A stretch of DNA of 64,000 bases from Nitrosarchaeum sp. (GTDB taxonomy: Archaea > Thermoproteota > Nitrososphaeria > Nitrososphaerales > Nitrosopumilaceae). The notes under the pieces were generated by a model that was not told where the DNA came from, did no database searches, and was given only the letters and a program-made list of their open reading frames with translations. Of the stretch, positions 1 to 7,892 are shown one piece after another. The DNA lies in contig JAILWJ010000003.1 of the NCBI GenBank assembly GCA_025699025.1, positions 387,330 to 451,329 of the forward strand, given 5' to 3'. Position 1 is the stretch's first letter. Each line of letters begins with the position of its first letter. A program made the position numbers and the translations under genes.

Positions 1-1
1 T

Positions 2-451
2 TTGGATTTACATATATTGTCTGAATTATCAAATGATGCATCAATTTCAGTACCAAGGCTTTCAAAGAAAATCAATGTTAATTCATCAGTGGTATATTCT
101 AGAATAAAACGGCTAGTCAAAAGAAAACTCATTGAAAGATTCACAATCGTTGTAAATGATACAGAGCTTGGTTACAATGTAAAGGCATTGACTGGAATCA
201 ACATGGATACAAAAAAAAGAGATCACATAATTGAGGAGTTGTTCAAGATTGACGGCGTAAGAGAGATAGCCGAAGTGACAGGTAGGTTTGATATTTTAGT
301 TACAATGTATGCAAAATCCCTAGACCAGATGCACAAGATGGTTTCAGAGCGCATAGGGCGAATTGAAGGCATCCAGTCATCAGAGTCGTTCATAGAGATG
401 AAGACAAGAACAAAAGCAATGCCATATATGCCATCAAAGGAAAGTGACTAG
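2..451 (+). CDS. Lrp/AsnC-family transcriptional regulator (5' truncated by window)
   Basis: DNA-binding regulator of the Lrp/AsnC family. The first ~55 residues form a winged helix-turn-helix (ISVPRLSKKINVNSSVVYSR), and residues ~60-140 form the RAM/ligand-binding ferredoxin-like domain, with the typical stretch around 'VTGRFDILV'. The frame is open at the window edge and the visible TTG lies inside what is normally the HTH lead-in, so the true start is probably just outside the window. The stop shares one base with the GTG start of the heme O synthase gene, so the two are probably cotranscribed. The ligand cannot be read from the sequence. Confidence 0.88.
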   Translation: MDLHILSELSNDASISVPRLSKKINVNSSVVYSRIKRLVKRKLIERFTIVVNDTELGYNVKALTGINMDTKKRDHIIEELFKIDGVREIAEVTGRFDILVTMYAKSLDQMHKMVSERIGRIEGIQSSESFIEMKTRTKAMPYMPSKESD

Positions 452-1383
452 TGGTGCAAAAACAAAAGTCCGAATCACGCGTTGCAGTATATTATGAATT
501 AACAAAGCCAAAGATATGGTATTTGCTGGTTTTCACAGCATTTGGCGCAACGCTTACTGCTGCTAATATTTATGACATAGAGGTATCCGCTGCCACATGG
601 GCATTGGTACTATTCTCGGTTGCAGCAGGCTCTGCTGCAGCAAACACACTAACAAACTACCATGATAGAGACATTGATGCAATCATGGAAAGAACGAAAG
701 GCAGACCACTTCCATCAAAGAGGATCCACCCGGCAGAGAAAGCAAGGAATTTCGGATTGGCTCTTGCAGGAATTTCTCTGGTTTTGGCGTTTGGAATATC
801 ATTCACAACCACGTTGGAGCAAGGTTTGTGGGCCACATCATTTATTGCGTTTGGATTGTTAAACAATGTTCTAGTTTACTCGTATGCGTTAAAACGCAAC
901 TCAAGAACCAACATAATACTTGGAGGATTGTGTGGTGGAGCCCCACCAATGATCGGATGGGTTGCAGTTACAATGTCGGATTTGTGGACAATGGGTCTTG
1001 CAATGGCAGGACTTGTATTCATATGGATTCCAATGCACATATGGGCCCTGACTCTTCACTTTAAAGAAGATTACAACAAGGTAAATGTACCAATGCTTAC
1101 TGCCGTTCAGTCTGAAAAAACATCTGCAAGAACCATAGCAATTTCAACTTTTGTGATGGTGGTATTTTCTATTGCCCCATTCTTTTTGACTACAGAAAAT
1201 GGAGAGCCCATGGTAGGTCCTGTATACCTGTGGACTGCAATTGTTTCAGGTGCAGTCATGATAGCCATATCAGCATGGGTTATTGCAAAACCTATGGAGA
1301 AAGCATCATGGACGCTATTCAAATTTTCCAGTCCATACTTGGCAGTATTATTTATAGCACTGATGGTAGATTCGGCGTTATAG
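451..1383 (+). CDS. ctaB: Protoheme IX farnesyltransferase (heme O synthase)
   Basis: Integral membrane UbiA-family prenyltransferase that transfers farnesyl from farnesyl-PP to heme b to give heme O for haem-copper terminal oxidases. At 310 residues it has the usual length, with about nine hydrophobic segments. The first prenyl-diphosphate motif is visible as NYHDRDID (residues ~70-77) followed by MERTKGRPLPS, and the second region as HFKEDYNKVNVPML (~204-217). The start is GTG, overlapping the upstream Lrp stop by one base. The following gene is convergent. Confidence 0.93.
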   Translation: MVQKQKSESRVAVYYELTKPKIWYLLVFTAFGATLTAANIYDIEVSAATWALVLFSVAAGSAAANTLTNYHDRDIDAIMERTKGRPLPSKRIHPAEKARNFGLALAGISLVLAFGISFTTTLEQGLWATSFIAFGLLNNVLVYSYALKRNSRTNIILGGLCGGAPPMIGWVAVTMSDLWTMGLAMAGLVFIWIPMHIWALTLHFKEDYNKVNVPMLTAVQSEKTSARTIAISTFVMVVFSIAPFFLTTENGEPMVGPVYLWTAIVSGAVMIAISAWVIAKPMEKASWTLFKFSSPYLAVLFIALMVDSAL

Positions 1384-1587
1384 AAGACTGCTTTTATCAT
1401 CCAAGCTGTTAAGTTCTTTTGTAATTTCAGAATGTCGTTTAATTAGTGACTCTAGTTCATTTTTGATATTTGATGAATCCCATTGTGATTTTACAAGAAA
1501 GGTTAGTTTGGAAACAATACTCCATTGAATATTGTTTTGCTCATCTATTAATTCCAGAAATCTTTTACCCTTTTCGTCTTCAGACAT
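1378..1587 (-). CDS. Small conserved-looking hypothetical protein (69 aa)
   Basis: A 69-residue, highly charged, mostly helical protein with no motif I recognise. Its 3' end overlaps the convergent ctaB stop by six bases. It starts with ATG, and an 87-bp AT-rich intergenic region separates it from the divergent zinc microprotein at 1675. A soluble coiled coil or adaptor is possible, but no function can be assigned. Confidence 0.6.
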   Translation of the reverse strand: MSEDEKGKRFLELIDEQNNIQWSIVSKLTFLVKSQWDSSNIKNELESLIKRHSEITKELNSLDDKSSLL

Positions 1588-1674
1588 GATTTTTTTGAGT
1601 GCTTAGAATCATAAAAAGTTAGCAATATAGGTAATAACATAATTTCAAAATTTTATTTACCATCACAAGAACAA

Positions 1675-1839
1675 ATGTCTATGCAATGCAGCATTTCAGA
1701 ATGCAAAATGAAATCCATTCAAACCGTAAATATAGGGTTTAAAGAAAAAAGAAATCTTTGTGAGCGTCACTACAAACTGTTCAACAACAAAGATGAAAAG
1801 TACAAGCCTATTTTTATCAAGGCAATCAAATTTAAATAG
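1675..1839 (+). CDS. Zinc-binding microprotein (54 aa)
   Basis: A short reading frame starting at ATG 1675 (alternative in-frame ATG at 1681) and ending with TAG at 1839. The peptide carries a Cys-X4-Cys near its N-terminus (CSISEC) and a Cys-X2-His (CERH) about 19 residues later, a likely single zinc site, followed by a basic tail. An AT-rich TATA-like stretch at about 1646-1660 is in the right place for a leaderless transcript. Small zinc proteins of this kind are common in thaumarchaea. Role unknown. Confidence 0.6.
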   Translation: MSMQCSISECKMKSIQTVNIGFKEKRNLCERHYKLFNNKDEKYKPIFIKAIKFK

Positions 1840-1913
1840 AAAAATCGTGTTTGGTTGGTTTTTGTACTTGAAATTATTGAAAGATTTAACATCTACTATT
1901 TGCAATAAAAGAC

Positions 1914-2384
1914 ATGGCTACCAAGAAAAAGACAGTTAAAAAGTCACCAAAGCCAAAAAAACAGCAAACCAAGGCATCTACAAAACCAAAGATAGCATCA
2001 AAGACAGAATTTGAAAAGGCTTGGAGAGAGTACAATGCCGCATTAAGCGTGTGGAAAGAATCCCTTGCACAGTGGCAAAAAGCAACAAATGACACGTTAA
2101 TGACATACCATGATGCCTGTCAAAGAGCACTTGAGTCAGATGCAGAGCTGTTAAAAAAAGTCAGCTCTAGTTGGGAGCAGACATGGGAAGAAATTGGTCC
2201 AGAATACATCAAACAACAAACAAAGATGATTGAAAATATTTTCAAGGAGACAAACATAGAGTCTGTTAAGAAATTCAATGAGCAATGGGAAAGATTCCTG
2301 AAAACTTCAGGCGATGATTCGATCAAAGCATATCAAGAAGCCATAAAGCGATTCAATGAGGCTTGGAAAACAAATCAGATGTAA
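1914..2384 (+). CDS. Phasin-like helical protein with Lys/Pro-rich N-terminus
   Basis: 156 residues. Residues 1-30 are a Lys/Pro/Ala/Thr-rich basic tail of the kind seen on DNA- or polymer-binding proteins. The rest is predicted to be almost all helix, with regularly spaced tryptophans in W-x(2)-Y/F or W-E-x contexts (AWREY, VWKESLAQW, SWEQTWEE, QWERFL, AWKTN). The same tryptophan-spaced architecture is found in the protein at 4327-4743, so the two look like paralogues. The pattern resembles phasins/PhaE-type granule proteins, but that is inference. A TATA-like box lies about 25 nt upstream of the ATG. Confidence 0.65.
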   Translation: MATKKKTVKKSPKPKKQQTKASTKPKIASKTEFEKAWREYNAALSVWKESLAQWQKATNDTLMTYHDACQRALESDAELLKKVSSSWEQTWEEIGPEYIKQQTKMIENIFKETNIESVKKFNEQWERFLKTSGDDSIKAYQEAIKRFNEAWKTNQM

Positions 2385-2433
2385 AAATCAGCACATATTT
2401 TTTCTTCACCAATACACCTGCTGAATCCCTATG

Positions 2434-2502
2434 TCACTGTTTGAGAAATAAGATGATATGAGCCATAACTTGAGAAATTACAAAATCCGACCACTTGCCC
2501 AT
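2434..2502 (-). pseudogene. Possible decayed DUF3892-like gene remnant
   Basis: A 22-codon frame beginning MGKWSDFVISQV, which resembles from memory the start of DUF3892 proteins (W-x-D-[FY]-V-I-[ST]-x-V). The stop comes where the domain should continue, and the following codons in the same frame (HRDSAGVLVKKK) still look coding-like. An AT-rich promoter-like stretch precedes the ATG. This could be a truncated relic or chance. Confidence 0.22.
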
Positions 2503-2591
2503 CAAAAATGAGTGATAAATTCTAGTAAATAAGCAAATGACGCGAAAGAAGAAAAATAGGATTATAATTAGTGCCTTTAATTTTTAGTTGG

Positions 2592-2969
2592 ATGGAAATT
2601 TCAATTGAACCATGGAAAAAATTGGTAATTCACGAAGTTATAGAATACAAGTTTGACGACTGGGTAAAGCAAATCGCATTTAGCACAAGATCATCAGGAG
2701 GTGCAATTCCGACCATGCAATGGACAAATGGAGTGGTATTTTCGCCGGCAAATTTTCCTACTACAAACATCACCGTAGAAGAACAGTTAAAGGGAATTCT
2801 GCACTGGTCATCAGTCTCATTTGCAATAAAAGAAAAATTTGAAAAACAGATAGTAATAGAGAATGCGACAATAAATTTGGTGGATGTAAGTGTCAATGAG
2901 ATATTCAAAGAATTGGCAAATACATTAAAAAAACAATCAAAGTTTGTAAATGAAATTTCCAGACAATGA
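2592..2969 (+). CDS. Hypothetical protein (125 aa), first gene of a two-gene unit
   Basis: I do not recognise this protein. It begins MEISIEPWKKLVIHEVIEYK, looks soluble with mixed alpha/beta content, and has a Gly/Pro-rich middle and a helical C-terminus. I chose ATG 2592 because a TATA-like stretch (GATTATAATTA, 2560-2570) lies 22-32 nt upstream; an in-frame GTG at 2571 is the alternative. Its stop overlaps the next start by four bases (ATGA), so the two genes are translationally coupled. Confidence 0.62.
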   Translation: MEISIEPWKKLVIHEVIEYKFDDWVKQIAFSTRSSGGAIPTMQWTNGVVFSPANFPTTNITVEEQLKGILHWSSVSFAIKEKFEKQIVIENATINLVDVSVNEIFKELANTLKKQSKFVNEISRQ

Positions 2970-3652
2970 ATATTGAATCAAGAATCAAAGAATGTCAGAT
3001 TAGTCTAAATCAAATTAATTATTTTGATCCAGATCCATACTATGTGAATTATTTTTTTGATCTTTTCATCAAATCTGCAAGTCAAGTACTTGACGGAATA
3101 TTTGAAGAAGCAAACGATGATTTCGGATTGTTTATCACAAATGGATGTTGCAAAGAAGAGTTTCTAAAAAAAGCCCTGACAAAAAATGATCAAAATGCAT
3201 TAGAGTTTATAGAATGGTTTGAAAAGAAGATCAAAAGCGAGCACGAACCACCGTACCCAAATTTCATAAAAGAGACGATTGATTTTCAAAAGAGATTCAA
3301 CAAACTGCCGAAGGTCAAAGTTATGATCAGGCCCAATGAAAGATATTCAAAAGATGCATTTCTGGAAATTAAAGTGAATTTGTCAAATGAGAGATTAAGA
3401 TCAAAGGAAGATCTAAACATAGAGATTAAGAGAAATGTTCCGATTTTTTTAGAGATAATTAATCGCAAACGCTCATCAAACAACGAACCAAGAGTGACTG
3501 AAAACAAAGTCAGAGCATCTGCATTTATGGAAGATGGTTCAGGGGAGAGCTTTGAGATTGCTTATGCATCAGAACTGTATATTCCAGTATTGAAGAGAAT
3601 TGTAAAGGAATCACGCCAGAAAATAAAAAACGCATCATGGAAGAAGTTTTAG
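2966..3652 (+). CDS. Hypothetical protein (228 aa), coupled to upstream gene
   Basis: Soluble 228-residue protein with no family I recognise. The N-terminal ~110 residues are acidic and aromatic-rich (FDPDPYYVNYFF) and the C-terminal half is basic, ending in KESRQKIKNASWKKF. It overlaps the previous gene by ATGA, and the two probably work together. No membrane segment, signal peptide or metal motif is visible. Confidence 0.62.
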   Translation: MNIESRIKECQISLNQINYFDPDPYYVNYFFDLFIKSASQVLDGIFEEANDDFGLFITNGCCKEEFLKKALTKNDQNALEFIEWFEKKIKSEHEPPYPNFIKETIDFQKRFNKLPKVKVMIRPNERYSKDAFLEIKVNLSNERLRSKEDLNIEIKRNVPIFLEIINRKRSSNNEPRVTENKVRASAFMEDGSGESFEIAYASELYIPVLKRIVKESRQKIKNASWKKF

Positions 3653-3748
3653 AATTAGGTGAGAAATCGCTATCTCAATGTTCAGGTTTTCTTTGGAGAT
3701 GTGAAATATTTTAAAATTTTATTAGGTCCAGTTATCTTTCAGTATAAC

Positions 3749-3946
3749 ATGGTCACAAGTAAAACCCGTAAAGTAGATTCAAAGAAACTTGAAAAGCTAC
3801 AAAAGGAAGAAAAAACTCGAAATGCTGCAAGGCGCAAAGCCCAAAAGCAGGGAAAGAGTATTGCAACAGACAAATCAGATCCAAAAACCGCAAAACCTGT
3901 CAGGCCTGCAAGAAAGGTCACCAAAAAACGAGTCGCAGTAAGGTAA
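3749..3946 (+). CDS. Small Lys/Arg-rich basic protein (65 aa)
   Basis: Very basic 65-residue protein, MVTSKTRKVDSKKLEKLQKE onward, ending in an RPARKVTKKRVAVR tail. Composition suggests a nucleic-acid- or ribosome-associated protein, but no domain is recognisable. The frame can be extended upstream to 3659, but that part is compositionally different; ATG 3749 is preceded by a TATA-like ATTTTATTAGG and is the better start. Confidence 0.5.
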   Translation: MVTSKTRKVDSKKLEKLQKEEKTRNAARRKAQKQGKSIATDKSDPKTAKPVRPARKVTKKRVAVR

Positions 3947-3969
3947 TCATGCAATAAACTGCTTTTGTT

Positions 3970-4062
3970 TTATTCCACAAAATAGAGATTTTTTGCACAT
4001 TCTAAAGAACAGAACAAGTATGGCAAATCATGGTCATAGTTACAAAATTTGCATTTACTCAT
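3970..4062 (-). CDS. Zinc-finger microprotein (30 aa)
   Basis: A 30-codon frame, ATG at 4062 and TAA at 3970. The peptide carries Cys4-X2-Cys7 and Cys18-X3-Cys22 (CKFC and FCSLEC), a complete four-cysteine zinc site in a very short chain, similar in feel to the YCS-x-x-C half of AN1/MYND fingers. A TATA box in the form CTTAAATCC (minus strand, 4084-4092) lies 22-30 nt upstream of the ATG, as expected for a leaderless thaumarchaeal gene. Role unknown; it could be a chance frame, but promoter plus cysteine spacing argue for a gene. Confidence 0.5.
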   Translation of the reverse strand: MSKCKFCNYDHDLPYLFCSLECAKNLYFVE

Positions 4063-4326
4063 GAACCACTGGTTTTATTTTTTGGATTTAAGCGGTACGT
4101 AGAATTTCTACTTTTCTGATTCTCATATTCCTCGTCACTTTCGTATTGGATTGTAGATAAGTTGGTGTGCACTTTCATTCATTTCCTCGTGCTAGAATTT
4201 TTTCAGCTCTGTGTCTTTTGATATGACAGGATTAAGAGAAACTACGATATTAGAGCCATCCAAGATTACCATCTCTGAAAACAGATTAAATGTAACATCG
4301 AAGGTATTAGATGGATTTGAAAAATC

Positions 4327-4743
4327 TCAGTTTGATTTAGAGCTTGGCCACATCGTACGCCAGGTGTCGGCAAATTTTTTCATGAATTCGCCATAGGCTT
4401 GCATCTGCTCCATTCCAGATGAGCTGAGTGCCTTTTGCCAGTTTTCAGCAAATTGCTTAAAGGCAGATGTATTGGATTCGCTCAATGCTTTTTGCCAGGC
4501 TTGGCCAAATTCCTTGTAGGATTTCATTCCCGCGTCTGTAAGTGCCTTTTGCCAATTATCCCCAAACATCTTCATAGTTTCTGCACTAGATTCTTTGGCA
4601 GCTTTTTCCCAAACCTCATTAAACTTGGCTTGCATCTCATTGCTGGCATCTTGAATCTGTTCGAAAACTTTTTTCCAATTTTCAAGGGATTTTGAATATT
4701 CCTGCCACAGGGAGTCCCATTCGTTTGATTTTTCTTCTGACAT
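4327..4743 (-). CDS. Phasin-like protein with tandem tryptophan helical repeats
   Basis: 138 residues, almost entirely helical. It contains an obvious repeat of about 22 residues in which an F-x(2)-x-W-Q-K-A-L core recurs (FGDNWQKAL, FGQAWQKAL, FAENWQKAL), plus weaker flanking copies (FNEVWEKAA, FADTWRTMW). Such amphipathic helices are typical of phasins and PhaE-type polyhydroxyalkanoate proteins, but the assignment is inference. It lies 49 bp downstream of an acyl-CoA thioesterase on the same strand, which would fit an acyl-CoA/polyester role. It appears to be a paralogue of the protein at 1914-2384. Confidence 0.68.
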   Translation of the reverse strand: MSEEKSNEWDSLWQEYSKSLENWKKVFEQIQDASNEMQAKFNEVWEKAAKESSAETMKMFGDNWQKALTDAGMKSYKEFGQAWQKALSESNTSAFKQFAENWQKALSSSGMEQMQAYGEFMKKFADTWRTMWPSSKSN

Positions 4744-4792
4744 TAGTTAATGGATTATTTTTGTGACTCTTAAACTGATCCATTGAGCTAGG

Positions 4793-5278
4793 CTAGAGTT
4801 TCTTGCGATTCTTTAGTCTTTCTTGCATTCTGATCTTGCCCTCTTCGAATTTAATTCTATCCTCATCAGTTTTTAGTAATAGTTTTGGCACCTCAGCAGG
4901 CCTGCCATTTTTATCTAACGCAACAAATGTGACAAATGCAGTTCCAGTTATTGTCCTAATTCCAGTAACAATATCTTCAGCCTCTGCCTTTACTTCAATT
5001 TCCATTGATGAATTGTGAACATAATTTATTCTGGCGTTTAGCTTCAAGACATTACCCACATAGACTGGCTTGATGAAATTTACACTATCCATGCTTACAG
5101 TTACTGCATTTGATTGTGAATGTCGCTGAGCTACAATTCCTGCAACCATGTCTATATGTTTTAGAATCTCTCCGCCAAACACATTTCCCGCAGGATTTGC
5201 ATCGGATGGAAACATTCGAAGTATTACCTCAGCCTGAGATTCCTCAGGGGTTTTTTCTGGTTTGATTTGATATGACAT
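4793..5278 (-). CDS. Acyl-CoA thioesterase, hotdog fold (YciA/ACOT type)
   Basis: Hydrolyses acyl-CoA thioesters. 161 residues with one hotdog domain at ~15-125. The signature of the family is visible: PSDANPAGNVFGGEILKHID, in which the N-x-x-G-x-x-x-G-G segment precedes the central helix and the Asp of 'KHID' is the usual catalytic carboxylate. It is followed by VTVSMDSVNFIKPV. The C-terminal ~30 residues are charged helix. It starts one base after the stop of the SHOCT gene upstream, so the two are cotranscribed, and the phasin-like gene follows. Confidence 0.9.
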   Translation of the reverse strand: MSYQIKPEKTPEESQAEVILRMFPSDANPAGNVFGGEILKHIDMVAGIVAQRHSQSNAVTVSMDSVNFIKPVYVGNVLKLNARINYVHNSSMEIEVKAEAEDIVTGIRTITGTAFVTFVALDKNGRPAEVPKLLLKTDEDRIKFEEGKIRMQERLKNRKKL

Positions 5279-5279
5279 T

Positions 5280-5711
5280 TCAGATTCGCTTTAGGATCTC
5301 CTTTTTCTTGTCTTCAAATTCCTTCTTGGAGATAATACCTTTCTTGTTTAGTTCCCCAAGTTTTTCCAAAATAAAGAGATTTTTTTCAGAGTATATCAAG
5401 CGTCTAGTATTGTCAACTGATTGTGATATCTTTTCTCCCTTAGTTTGAATTTTTTTTGAGACCTTGGAAGTGTGGCTTTTTGCCATACCACTCAACTCTT
5501 TTGTTTTTTCTTTTGCAAGTTGAGCGTGAAGTTTCAATTTTTCCATGACTTCTTTTTTGTTTTTTGCGTTGAATCGTCGCTGATATTCTTTTATGACAAG
5601 AATTGGAAACGGTGTCCACTCAACATCATCATAGAACTGGATTAGCTGATCATTTGACACGTTCTTTAGATACTGCCTAAAGTGATCCTCTGATTTGCTT
5701 TCCAATATCAT
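5280..5711 (-). CDS. SHOCT-domain protein (143 aa)
   Basis: The C-terminal ~28 residues (LEKLGELNKKGIISKKEFED) match the short C-terminal (SHOCT) oligomerisation motif, with its L-x-x-L-x-x-x-G-x-I-[ST]-x-x-E-[FY] pattern. The first ~55 residues form a separate small helical domain, and a long Lys-rich helical linker joins them. No membrane segment or signal peptide is seen. Probably an adaptor; partner unknown. It is the first gene of a pair with the thioesterase. Confidence 0.7.
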   Translation of the reverse strand: MILESKSEDHFRQYLKNVSNDQLIQFYDDVEWTPFPILVIKEYQRRFNAKNKKEVMEKLKLHAQLAKEKTKELSGMAKSHTSKVSKKIQTKGEKISQSVDNTRRLIYSEKNLFILEKLGELNKKGIISKKEFEDKKKEILKRI

Positions 5712-5758
5712 ATTTCAGACATCATCCCATTTAATTTAATCAGTTATCGTGTGCGTTG

Positions 5759-7090
5759 CTAGTTGAAATAACTTTTCAACTTTATTTGATCAATCTTTGG
5801 AATCTTGGCGATCTCAAAGCCTTCAGGTCTCTTTGAGAGGGATCGCGTAGCGTCAATCCCCATCTTTGCGGTTTGTAGCTTTTTTTGATCACTTGATGGA
5901 TCCAGACTGGAACCCCTTACTTTGCTCAGTATGACCAGATCCCGATCGGCCTGAAATCTAGTGGCCATTGCATATTCAACTGCCTCAGCATCATTGGGAT
6001 CAATGTCTTCATCCACAACTGTAACTTGTTTTAGTGAGCGATGGGATTCAAATGTTTTTTTAATGATTTTTTTCGGATCAGACTCTGCTTTCTTTTTTAT
6101 TTGCACCACTGCATGCAGCCAATTGCATCCCCCATTAGTCATGGACACTTGTCTTGTTTGAGGGAATGCTTTTTTCAGATCACCATTTAACTTTGATTCA
6201 ATTGGCATACCCATCAATAACCTGTGTTCTGAAAAACCCGAAAGAACGTCATGAAATATTGGATTGTTTCTAAAAAACAGATGTTCCATCTCAAATACAG
6301 GTTGAAGACGTCGATGATCATATGTCTGGAGCATCTCTACCATCCATTCAGGATGTGTTTTGTCACAAAGAATTTTTCCCTCCATTACAATCTCTGCACC
6401 AGAAGGCACACCAAGGCCTGTAAACGGGAGCTTGGTAAGTGTGAGCTTTCCACTCAATAATGAATTGGCAATATTGATTTCATCTTTGCCCCAGTCAGCC
6501 TGATATGCCCCTGCTATTGACACGGCAGGATGAACACCTATGGTAATTGCGACCTTAAGATCCTGGCCATGTTCCTTTGCATCCATAAAACATCGATGTA
6601 AATGTCTGCCTTCGACCATTCTAATTGAAAAATGTGTCTTGTCAATGGGCATCATTCTGTGAAATGAAGAATTTTGCTTTCCAGTATCAGGATTTTTAAC
6701 ATATACAATAGATGAGGTGATAAAAGGGCCTGACTCCTTTTCAAAATGGGTTACTATTGGAAGTACAGTCAGATCTTTGGATTTGTTTTCCAAGAACTTT
6801 CCAGAATATACTACTTGGGGTTTTTTTGCATTTTTGATTGCCTTGATGACGGTTTGATGTATTTTATCCTCCGGACTTTTGACTGCCAATGCAAATCTTT
6901 TTCGTGTTCCAACCAGATTTGCGACTAGACTAAAACGACTTTCCTTGATATTTTCAAACAAGACAGCATGAGTGCCATCAACCTTTGCAGTAATGCCTGC
7001 AATTTCATATTTTGTAGAAACCTGTTTTTTGACGGTTTTTAATTCCCCATTTTTTTTAATAACTGATAGGTAATTTCTCAGATCTGTCAA
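5759..7090 (-). CDS. ubiD: UbiD-family decarboxylase (candidate anhydromevalonate phosphate decarboxylase)
   Basis: Prenyl-FMN-dependent decarboxylase of the UbiD family; 443 residues is the normal length. Family segments visible include SSIVYVKNPDTGKQNSSFHR (~127-146), SIRMVEGRHLHR (~154-165) and the GVPSGAEIVMEGKI segment (~227-240) with the conserved P-x-x-A-E-[IV]-V-x-E-G. Archaea use a UbiD homologue to decarboxylate trans-anhydromevalonate 5-phosphate in the modified mevalonate pathway, and this gene is a good candidate, though aromatic-acid substrates cannot be excluded. It overlaps the upstream gene by four bases. Confidence 0.88.
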   Translation of the reverse strand: MTDLRNYLSVIKKNGELKTVKKQVSTKYEIAGITAKVDGTHAVLFENIKESRFSLVANLVGTRKRFALAVKSPEDKIHQTVIKAIKNAKKPQVVYSGKFLENKSKDLTVLPIVTHFEKESGPFITSSIVYVKNPDTGKQNSSFHRMMPIDKTHFSIRMVEGRHLHRCFMDAKEHGQDLKVAITIGVHPAVSIAGAYQADWGKDEINIANSLLSGKLTLTKLPFTGLGVPSGAEIVMEGKILCDKTHPEWMVEMLQTYDHRRLQPVFEMEHLFFRNNPIFHDVLSGFSEHRLLMGMPIESKLNGDLKKAFPQTRQVSMTNGGCNWLHAVVQIKKKAESDPKKIIKKTFESHRSLKQVTVVDEDIDPNDAEAVEYAMATRFQADRDLVILSKVRGSSLDPSSDQKKLQTAKMGIDATRSLSKRPEGFEIAKIPKIDQIKLKSYFN

Positions 7091-7425
7091 TTCTGAATCA
7101 TCTCCATTATTTCTGTCATTAAGGCTTTTGCAGTATCATGCCCCAATTCTTTTTGGACAAATGCTGATACAATAGCAATTCCCTTCATCCTAGTGCTAAT
7201 TCGCTCGGCTGTTAATTTGAGAAACAGTGATTCAGTTTTGGAGGGGATTACAGTGGTAGTAACAGGAGTAGGACCGGTAGCTAATGATACTACCATGGAG
7301 CCCAGATTGTTAGTTCCTTCTGACACAGAAACAAAATATCCATTTTGGAATTTTTGAATCTGTAAAGAAAAACTACGGCCCTCCAAACTTACGGATTTTT
7401 GAGAAAACCCATTTGGAGAGTTCAA
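7087..7425 (-). CDS. Hypothetical protein coupled to UbiD (112 aa)
   Basis: 112-residue soluble protein. The N-terminal ~80 residues look like beta strands (FSLQIQKFQNGYFVSVSEGT) with an LATGPTPVTTTVIPSK loop, followed by a helical C-terminus. The layout recalls small proteasome-assembly-chaperone-like folds, but I cannot assign a family. Its stop overlaps the ubiD start (ATGA), so it is translated with UbiD. Confidence 0.6.
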   Translation of the reverse strand: MNSPNGFSQKSVSLEGRSFSLQIQKFQNGYFVSVSEGTNNLGSMVVSLATGPTPVTTTVIPSKTESLFLKLTAERISTRMKGIAIVSAFVQKELGHDTAKALMTEIMEMIQN

Positions 7426-7442
7426 TAAGCTATGAACAAATC

Positions 7443-7892
7443 TTATGCTTTTATTGCTATTGATTCAGCCTTTGGAGAGGTTTTAACTTCAGCACTTGGA
7501 TTCTTCTTGCAACTTTTTTCATGTTTGACGGTATTGGCAAACAGTTTGTCACAGTATTGGCATGGAGTCTTTTCTTTAGTTTTTGTTGCTTTTGCTGTTT
7601 TAGATTTTGTAGATTTTTTTGGCTTTACTACAATCTCTTCTACTTCGATTTCTGGTGCTTCAGCAATTGATCTTGCCTCAATTGAATCAGCCTCCACTCT
7701 AGCACGAAGTTTTGCTTTGTATTTGAGATTTCGTGGTTTTGTTCTGAGTCTATATCCACAGCATGGACACCAAAGACCTTCCCATTTGATGAATATTTCA
7801 CAAATTTGGCATCGACGTTGTCCAGAAGCATATCTTCCGGTTCCGACAGGCTTTTGAGCCTTGTATCTAACGCAAATTCCTTTACAAGTCAT
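7443..7892 (-). CDS. Thaumarchaeal zinc-ribbon protein with second C-terminal zinc finger
   Basis: 149 residues. The N-terminal 60 are a conserved-looking thaumarchaeal cysteine-rich module: Cys3 and Cys7, then RRCQIC and LWCPCCGYRLR, giving at least one treble-clef/ribbon site. A Glu/Ala-rich then Lys/Thr-rich linker leads to a C-terminal CQYCDKLFANTVKHEKSC motif, a C2HC-type finger. Probably nucleic-acid binding, role not known. A TATA-like element on the minus strand (7921-7927) is 29-35 nt upstream of the start. Confidence 0.7.
   Translation of the reverse strand: MTCKGICVRYKAQKPVGTGRYASGQRRCQICEIFIKWEGLWCPCCGYRLRTKPRNLKYKAKLRARVEADSIEARSIAEAPEIEVEEIVVKPKKSTKSKTAKATKTKEKTPCQYCDKLFANTVKHEKSCKKNPSAEVKTSPKAESIAIKA

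Noticed and set aside
2390..2480. Possible C/D-box RNA (AGATGATATGAG)
   Set aside because: No matching D box at suitable spacing; the match to the C box is partial.
4211..4396. Plus-strand frame of 61 codons running into the 3' end of the phasin-like gene
   Set aside because: It overlaps a better gene by 70 bases on the opposite strand, has no clear promoter at the right distance and no recognisable motif. It could be a decayed gene, but I cannot support it.
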